10,599 nt of DNA, taken from Pseudomonadota bacterium (GTDB lineage: Bacteria; Pseudomonadota; Gammaproteobacteria; Xanthomonadales; Xanthomonadaceae). Of the stretch, positions 6,987 to 10,599 are shown one piece after another (the first letter of the stretch is position 1; every line of letters begins with the position of its first letter). Position numbers and translations under genes: made by a program. Location: contig JAEWAG010000352.1 of assembly GCA_023391775.1 (NCBI GenBank), positions 1 through 10,599 of the forward strand, given 5' to 3'. Under the pieces are notes generated by a model, which saw only the letters and a list, made by a program, of their open reading frames with translations, did not search any database and was not told the DNA's origin.

Positions 6987-9480
6987 AGGCGGCCACTATC
7001 TTCACGGCGCACTTCTTGTAGTCGGTCTGCTTGGAAATCGGGTCGGTCGCGTCCAGCGTGACCTTGTTGATGAGCTGCCCCGCATCGAACCACGGGACGA
7101 ATATCACCCCGGGCGGCATGCGGTTGCGGCCGCGCGTCTCCACCCGCGAGCGCATTTCCCCGCGACGGGACACCACCCGCACCTCGTCGCCACGCTTGAG
7201 CCCACGGGCACGCGCGTCGTCCGGATTCATGAACACCACCGCCGCCGGGAAGGCCTTGTACAGCTCCGGGATGCGCATGGTCATCGAGCCGGAGTGCCAG
7301 TGCTCCAGCACCCGGCCGGTGCCCAGCCACAGGTCGTACTCGGCGTCCGGCGATTCGGCCGGCGGCTCGTACGGCAGGGCCCAGATGACCGCCTTGCCGT
7401 CCTTGTTGCCATAGAACTGGAACCCGGTGCCCGGCTTGACGTACGGGTCGTCGCCCTCGCGGTAGCGCCAGCGCGTCTCCTTGCCCTCCACCACCGGCCA
7501 GCGCAGGCCGCGCTCCTGGTGGTAGCGGTCGAACGGGGCAAGGTCATGGCCGTGGCCCCGGCCGAACTCGGCGTATTCCTCGAACAGGCCCTTCTGCACA
7601 TAGAAACCGAAGTGCCCGGACTCGGCGTTGGCATAGCCCTCGGCGATGTCCGACAGCGGGAACGCGTCCACCTTGCCGTTGGCGAACAGCACCTCGAACA
7701 GGGTCTTGCCGCGATAGGACGGGTTGGCGTCGAGGATCTCCGCCGGCCAGCACTCGTCCGTGGTGAAGCGCTTCGAGAACTCCATCAGCTGCCACAGGTC
7801 CGACTTCGCCTCGCCGGGCGCGTGCACCAGCTGGTGCCAGAACTGGGTGCGACGTTCGGCGTTGCCGTAGGCGCCTTCCTTCTCCACCCACATGGCTGCC
7901 GGCAGGATCAGGTCGGCCGCCTGCGCGGTGACGGTCGGGTAGGCATCGGAGACGACGATGAAGTTCTCCGGGTTGCGGTAGCCGGGCCAGGTTTCCTGCA
8001 GCAGGTTCGGCGCGGCCTGCATGTTGTTGTTGACCTGCACCCAGTAGGCGTTGAGCTTGCCGTCCTTGAGCGCGCGGTTCTGCTCCACCGCGTGGTAGCC
8101 GGGCCTGGGGTTGATCACCCCGTGCGGGATGCGCCAGATCTCCTCGGCATGGTGCCGGTGCTCGGGGTTGGCGATCATCATGTCCGCCGGCAGGCGGTGG
8201 CTGAAGGTGCCCACCTCGCGCGCGGTCCCGCAGGCCGAAGGCTGGCCGGTGAGCGAGAACGGGCTGTTGCCGGGGGTGGAGATCTTCCCGGTCAGCAGGT
8301 GGATGTTGTAGACCATGTTGTTGGCCCAAACGCCACGGGTGTGCTGGTTGAAGCCCATGGTCCAGAACGACATCACCCGGGTCTTGGGGTCGGCATAGAG
8401 CTCGGCCACCTTCTCCAGCCAGCCGGCCTCCACGCCGGTCATCTCGACCGTCTTCTCCAGGGTGTAGGGCGCCACGAAGCGCGCGAACTCCTCGAAGCTG
8501 TACGGCACGCCGCCGCCGGCATCGGCCGCGCCGGTGGCGGCCAGCTCCAGCTCGTGCTCGGGGCGCAGGCCGTAGCCGATGTTGGTGGTGCCGCGCTTGA
8601 AGGTGGTGTGGCGGTCGACGAAGTCCCGGTTCACCCGCCCGGTCTGGATGATGTGGTTGGCGATGTAGTTGAGGATGTACAGGTCGCTCTGCGGCCTGAA
8701 CACGATCGGCACGTCGGCCAGCTCGAAGCTGCGGTGCTCGAAGGTGGACATCACCACCACCTTCACGTGCGGGTTGGACAGGCGGCGGTCGGTCACCCGG
8801 GTCCACAGGATCGGGTGCATCTCGGCCATGTTCGAGCCCCACAGCACGAACGCGTCGGCCGCCTCGATGTCGTCGTAGCAGCCCATCGGCTCGTCCATGC
8901 CGAAGGTGCGCATGAAGCCGTAGGCGGCCGAGGCCATGCAGTGGCGGGCGTTGGGATCGAGGTGGTTGCTGCGGAAGCCGGCCTTCATCAGTTTGTTGGC
9001 CGCGTAGCCCTCCCAGATGGTCCACTGCCCGGAGCCGAACATGCCGATGCCGTCGCCGCCCTTGGCCTTGAGCACGCGTTTGAACTGCGCGGCCATCACG
9101 TCGAAGGCCTCGTCCCAGCTCACCGGGGTGAAGTCCCCGTCCTTGGCGTAGACGCCATTCTTCTTGCGCAGCAGCGGCTGGGTCAGGCGGTCGCTGCCAT
9201 ACAGCACCTTGGATAGGAAATAGCCCTTGACGCAGTTGATGCCGCGGTTGACCTCGGCGTGCACGTCGCCGTGGGTGGCCACCACGCGCCCGTCGCGGAC
9301 CGCGACGTTGACGCCGCACCCGGTGCCGCAATAGCGGCAGGGGGCCTTGTCCCACTTCAGCTTGACCTGGTCGCCCTCGGTCAGGACGTTGCTGCTGCCG
9401 CCAGGCAGCGGCAGGCCAGCGGCGGCCGCGGCGGTGGCGACGGCGCTGGTGCGGATGAAATCGCGGCGGGTGGTGCTCAT
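6985..9480 (-). CDS. napA: Periplasmic nitrate reductase catalytic subunit NapA (Mo-bis-MGD, [4Fe-4S])
   Basis: 831 aa, against 828 in E. coli NapA. It reduces nitrate to nitrite in the periplasm. A Tat signal is at the N-terminus: [12 protein letters not shown] then an Ala-rich stretch to about residue 26. The [4Fe-4S] cluster ligands are Cys48, 51, 55 and 83 (CRYCGTGC, then INCVKG), and Lys85 is the conserved residue between the cluster and the molybdopterin. The molybdenum ligand is Cys181 in [20 protein letters not shown] and the C-terminal [15 protein letters not shown] and [15 protein letters not shown] segments, which line the cofactor and active site, are intact. The ATG at 9480 overlaps the napD stop (ATGA) with GGAG 7 nt upstream. 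Upstream open sequence in this frame belongs to napD. Its signal is bound by NapD. I see no truncation or frameshift. Confidence 0.98.
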   Translation of the reverse strand: MSTTRRDFIRTSAVATAAAAAGLPLPGGSSNVLTEGDQVKLKWDKAPCRYCGTGCGVNVAVRDGRVVATHGDVHAEVNRGINCVKGYFLSKVLYGSDRLTQPLLRKKNGVYAKDGDFTPVSWDEAFDVMAAQFKRVLKAKGGDGIGMFGSGQWTIWEGYAANKLMKAGFRSNHLDPNARHCMASAAYGFMRTFGMDEPMGCYDDIEAADAFVLWGSNMAEMHPILWTRVTDRRLSNPHVKVVVMSTFEHRSFELADVPIVFRPQSDLYILNYIANHIIQTGRVNRDFVDRHTTFKRGTTNIGYGLRPEHELELAATGAADAGGGVPYSFEEFARFVAPYTLEKTVEMTGVEAGWLEKVAELYADPKTRVMSFWTMGFNQHTRGVWANNMVYNIHLLTGKISTPGNSPFSLTGQPSACGTAREVGTFSHRLPADMMIANPEHRHHAEEIWRIPHGVINPRPGYHAVEQNRALKDGKLNAYWVQVNNNMQAAPNLLQETWPGYRNPENFIVVSDAYPTVTAQAADLILPAAMWVEKEGAYGNAERRTQFWHQLVHAPGEAKSDLWQLMEFSKRFTTDECWPAEILDANPSYRGKTLFEVLFANGKVDAFPLSDIAEGYANAESGHFGFYVQKGLFEEYAEFGRGHGHDLAPFDRYHQERGLRWPVVEGKETRWRYREGDDPYVKPGTGFQFYGNKDGKAVIWALPYEPPAESPDAEYDLWLGTGRVLEHWHSGSMTMRIPELYKAFPAAVVFMNPDDARARGLKRGDEVRVVSRRGEMRSRVETRGRNRMPPGVIFVPWFDAGQLINKVTLDATDPISKQTDYKKCAVKIVAA

Positions 9481-9794
9481 GCAGGTGCTCCGCTGACCGG
9501 CGGGGAAACAGGTTCGTCCAGGGCGGGCCCCGGCTCGGCATGGTGGTAGACCAGCAGCACGTTGAGTACGCCCTGGATGCCGCGCAGGCGCTCGATCAGG
9601 TCCATGACCAGGTGCCGGTCGGAGGTTTCGCACACCACCACGCTGCGGGTGGCGCCGGCGATCGCCAGCTCCAGTGCCGGATGCGCGGCGACCTCGGCCT
9701 GTACGGCCGGCAACGCGTCCCCACGGTGCTGGAGCACGAAACTGGCGATGTGGACTTCGTCATGCCGCCCGTCGTGGTGGTGCCCGCTGCTCAT
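9477..9794 (-). CDS. napD: NapA signal-peptide chaperone NapD
   Basis: 105 aa, slightly longer than E. coli NapD (87 aa). NapD is a small cytoplasmic protein that binds the Tat signal of NapA and holds back export until the cofactor is loaded. The ferredoxin-like fold is visible as [13 protein letters not shown] (14-26), a helix at about 28-38, LELAIAG and SVVVCETSD, a second helix [11 protein letters not shown], then the hallmark [13 protein letters not shown] at 75-87. The start at 9794 is chosen over an ATG two codons upstream because GGAGG is 7 nt from it and only 1 nt from the other. The start overlaps the napF stop and the stop overlaps the napA start, both as ATGA. The N-terminus is His-rich ([12 protein letters not shown]), and the last 20 residues are Pro-rich and probably disordered. 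Confidence 0.94.
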   Translation of the reverse strand: MSSGHHHDGRHDEVHIASFVLQHRGDALPAVQAEVAAHPALELAIAGATRSVVVCETSDRHLVMDLIERLRGIQGVLNVLLVYHHAEPGPALDEPVSPPVSGAPA

Positions 9795-10291
9795 GCGCAT
9801 GCCTCCAGCACGTGCGGCGACAGCGCCAGCGCGCTGCCGGGGCAGACCGCGACGCAGGCACCGCAGCCGGTGCAGCGATCCGCGTCGACCCGCGCCGGGC
9901 CGCGTCCGCCCGGGGGCACCGTGATGGCCTGCTCCGGACACACCTCGCGGCAACTGGCGCAGACGATGCCGGCGGCGGGCAGGCACCCGTCGCCCACGTC
10001 CGCGCGCAGCGTCCAGGGGCGTGGCCGGGCGGCATCGAGCGCACGCGTGCCGCAGGCCTGCACGCAGTCGCCGCAGAAGGTGCATTCGCCGGATCCGGTG
10101 TGCGGGTCGAACTGCGGCAGCCCGTCGGGCGCGCGCGACAGCACGCGTTCGGGACAGGCACGGATGCAGGCATCGCAGCCGGTGCAGCGCGCCGCGAACA
10201 GATCTTCCGGCATCGACCAGGGTGGCCGCGGCCCGGGTGCCGCGGTGCGGCCGAACAGCAGGGAGCGTCGACTAAGCGGCGTACCGGCCAT
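9791..10291 (-). CDS. napF: Ferredoxin-type protein NapF, NapA maturation factor
   Basis: 166 aa, close to E. coli NapF (164 aa). NapF is a cytoplasmic iron-sulfur protein that interacts with NapA and is thought to help load its [4Fe-4S] cluster before export. The N-terminus SRRSLLFGR and RPPWS (22-26) match the E. coli pattern. Four cluster sites follow: Cys36/39/42/46 (CTGCDACIRACP), Cys70/73/76/80 (CTFCGDC), the atypical Cys103/111/114/118 (DGCLPAAGIVCASCREVCP) and Cys140/143/146/150 (CTGCGACVAVCP). The wide spacing in the third site is also seen in E. coli NapF and is not a defect. The ATG lies 2 nt beyond the napE stop; no strong Shine-Dalgarno is visible, so coupling to napE is likely. 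Open frame upstream of this ATG lies over napE and is not coding. Confidence 0.94.
   Translation of the reverse strand: MAGTPLSRRSLLFGRTAAPGPRPPWSMPEDLFAARCTGCDACIRACPERVLSRAPDGLPQFDPHTGSGECTFCGDCVQACGTRALDAARPRPWTLRADVGDGCLPAAGIVCASCREVCPEQAITVPPGGRGPARVDADRCTGCGACVAVCPGSALALSPHVLEACA
9802..9806 (-). promoter_or_regulatory. Ribosome binding site that decides the napD start
   Basis: GGAGG lies 7 nt before the ATG at 9794 but only 1 nt before the in-frame ATG at 9800. It therefore favours the downstream ATG, the one that overlaps the napF stop. Confidence 0.7.
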
Positions 10292-10293
10292 GC

Positions 10294-10503
10294 TCAGGGC
10301 CCGGTCGGCGGGCCGGCGATGACCAGCTGCCACATCCACACCATGAAGCCGTAACCGGAGACGATAAGCACCGCCAGCAGCGGGAACACCACCGCGGTCA
10401 CCAGCAGGAACGCCAGGCGCTCCTGCCGGCGTGTAGCTTCGACCTTTCGCTCCGGGTTCTGCGCCACGCCTGCCTGCCCGTCCTGGTTGGGTCCGTTCGA
10501 CAC
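10294..10503 (-). CDS. napE: Small membrane protein NapE
   Basis: 69 aa from a GTG start. NapE is a single-span inner membrane protein found at the head of many nap operons; its role is not established. The first 28 residues are polar (VEATRRQER). One long hydrophobic segment follows at about 30-60 (LAFLLVTAVVFPLLAVLIV) and then SGYGFMVWMWQL and a short GPP tail. The 'FP-L--L-V-GYGF-VW--Q' pattern is typical of NapE. The first gene of the operon has no clear ribosome site before the GTG at 10503. A second GTG at 10467 (codon 13), preceded by AGGCAGG, would give 57 aa and keep the whole conserved part. Identity is well supported by pattern and position; the start is not. Confidence 0.88.
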   Translation of the reverse strand: MSNGPNQDGQAGVAQNPERKVEATRRQERLAFLLVTAVVFPLLAVLIVSGYGFMVWMWQLVIAGPPTGP

Positions 10504-10542
10504 CTGCCCGAGGCTACCACAACACCTTCCCGGGACAAGCGA

Positions 10543-10562
10543 GCGCGGTCACAGTCACGCGC
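10543..10562. repeat. Inverted repeat with internal GTCAC direct repeat upstream of napE
   Basis: GCGCG and CGCGC flank a 10-nt centre. On the plus strand GTCAC occurs twice with one base between (10548-10552 and 10554-10558). It lies about 40-60 nt before the napE GTG, where an operator could sit. I do not recognise it as an FNR, NarL/NarP or CRP site. Short GC-rich repeats arise by chance in sequence like this. Confidence 0.25.
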
Positions 10563-10574
10563 TTGCCCGAAGCC

Positions 10575-10590
10575 GCGCGCAGCAGCGCGC
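10575..10590. other. GC hairpin at the right edge, upstream of napE
   Basis: GCGCGC at 10575-10580 and GCGCGC at 10585-10590 are perfectly complementary in inverted orientation with an AGCA loop. No T run follows on either strand, so it is not a standard intrinsic terminator. What lies beyond it is outside the window, and the region 10504-10599 holds no gene that I can support. Confidence 0.35.
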
Positions 10591-10599
10591 ACCCCTGTG

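Noticed and set aside
6790..9216. Plus-strand open frame of over 800 codons opposite napA and napB
   Set aside because: Its length reflects scarce stop codons opposite GC-rich coding sequence. NapA on the other strand has every cofactor ligand in place.
9850..9965. Damaged third iron-sulfur site in NapF (wide Cys spacing)
   Set aside because: The same C-x7-CxxCxxxC form is present in E. coli NapF, so it is normal for the family.
10511..10538. Sigma-70 promoter for nap (TTGTCC, 16 nt, TAGCCT)
   Set aside because: Only 4/6 and 3/6 matches, and the predicted TSS falls on the annotated napE start. Kept only as a hint in the start-site finding.
1..10599. Mobile element, CRISPR array, tRNA or defence system
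   Set aside because: No transposase, integrase, direct-repeat array, tRNA-like fold or defence domain is visible, and gene content is uniformly core metabolism.

Overview
The window is gene-dense, very GC-rich, and coded entirely on the minus strand. It holds two consecutive operons and looks like ordinary chromosomal core metabolism of a GC-rich proteobacterium. My best guess is a gammaproteobacterium of the Xanthomonadaceae/Lysobacteraceae type. That rests on base composition, on the glgA-glgB-treZ-malQ order and on the napEFDABC order; no 16S or other marker is present, so a betaproteobacterium cannot be excluded.

Operon 1 (right, 5808-10503, transcribed right to left) is a complete napEFDABC set for periplasmic nitrate reduction: NapE (small membrane protein), NapF (four-cluster ferredoxin-like maturation protein), NapD (chaperone of the NapA Tat signal), NapA (Mo-bis-MGD catalytic subunit with one [4Fe-4S] cluster), NapB (diheme cytochrome c) and NapC (membrane tetraheme quinol dehydrogenase). 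Electrons are expected to run quinol -> NapC -> NapB -> NapA -> nitrate. The genes abut or overlap by 4 nt, so they are very probably one transcript. Only 96 nt upstream of napE is visible, so its promoter and regulator sites are only partly in view.

The gap 5639-5807 (169 nt) holds a weak terminator-like hairpin after napC, a G+C-rich hairpin and an A9 tract just ahead of glgA. No convincing promoter is seen there.

Operon 2 (left, 1-5638) is a storage-glucan and trehalose cluster: glgA (glycogen synthase), glgB (branching enzyme), treZ (malto-oligosyltrehalose trehalohydrolase) and the first 35 codons of malQ (4-alpha-glucanotransferase), which runs off the left edge. All three junctions are ATGA overlaps. 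GlgA and GlgB build branched alpha-glucan, TreZ releases trehalose from glucan chains whose ends have been isomerised by TreY (not in the window, plausibly just beyond malQ), and MalQ would recycle short maltodextrins.

I found no tRNA, rRNA, CRISPR array, insertion sequence or prophage, and no evidence of an undescribed system. The points worth a second look are the glgA leader and N-terminus, the thinly insulated nap/glg junction, the apparent membrane anchor on NapB and the uncertain start of napE.
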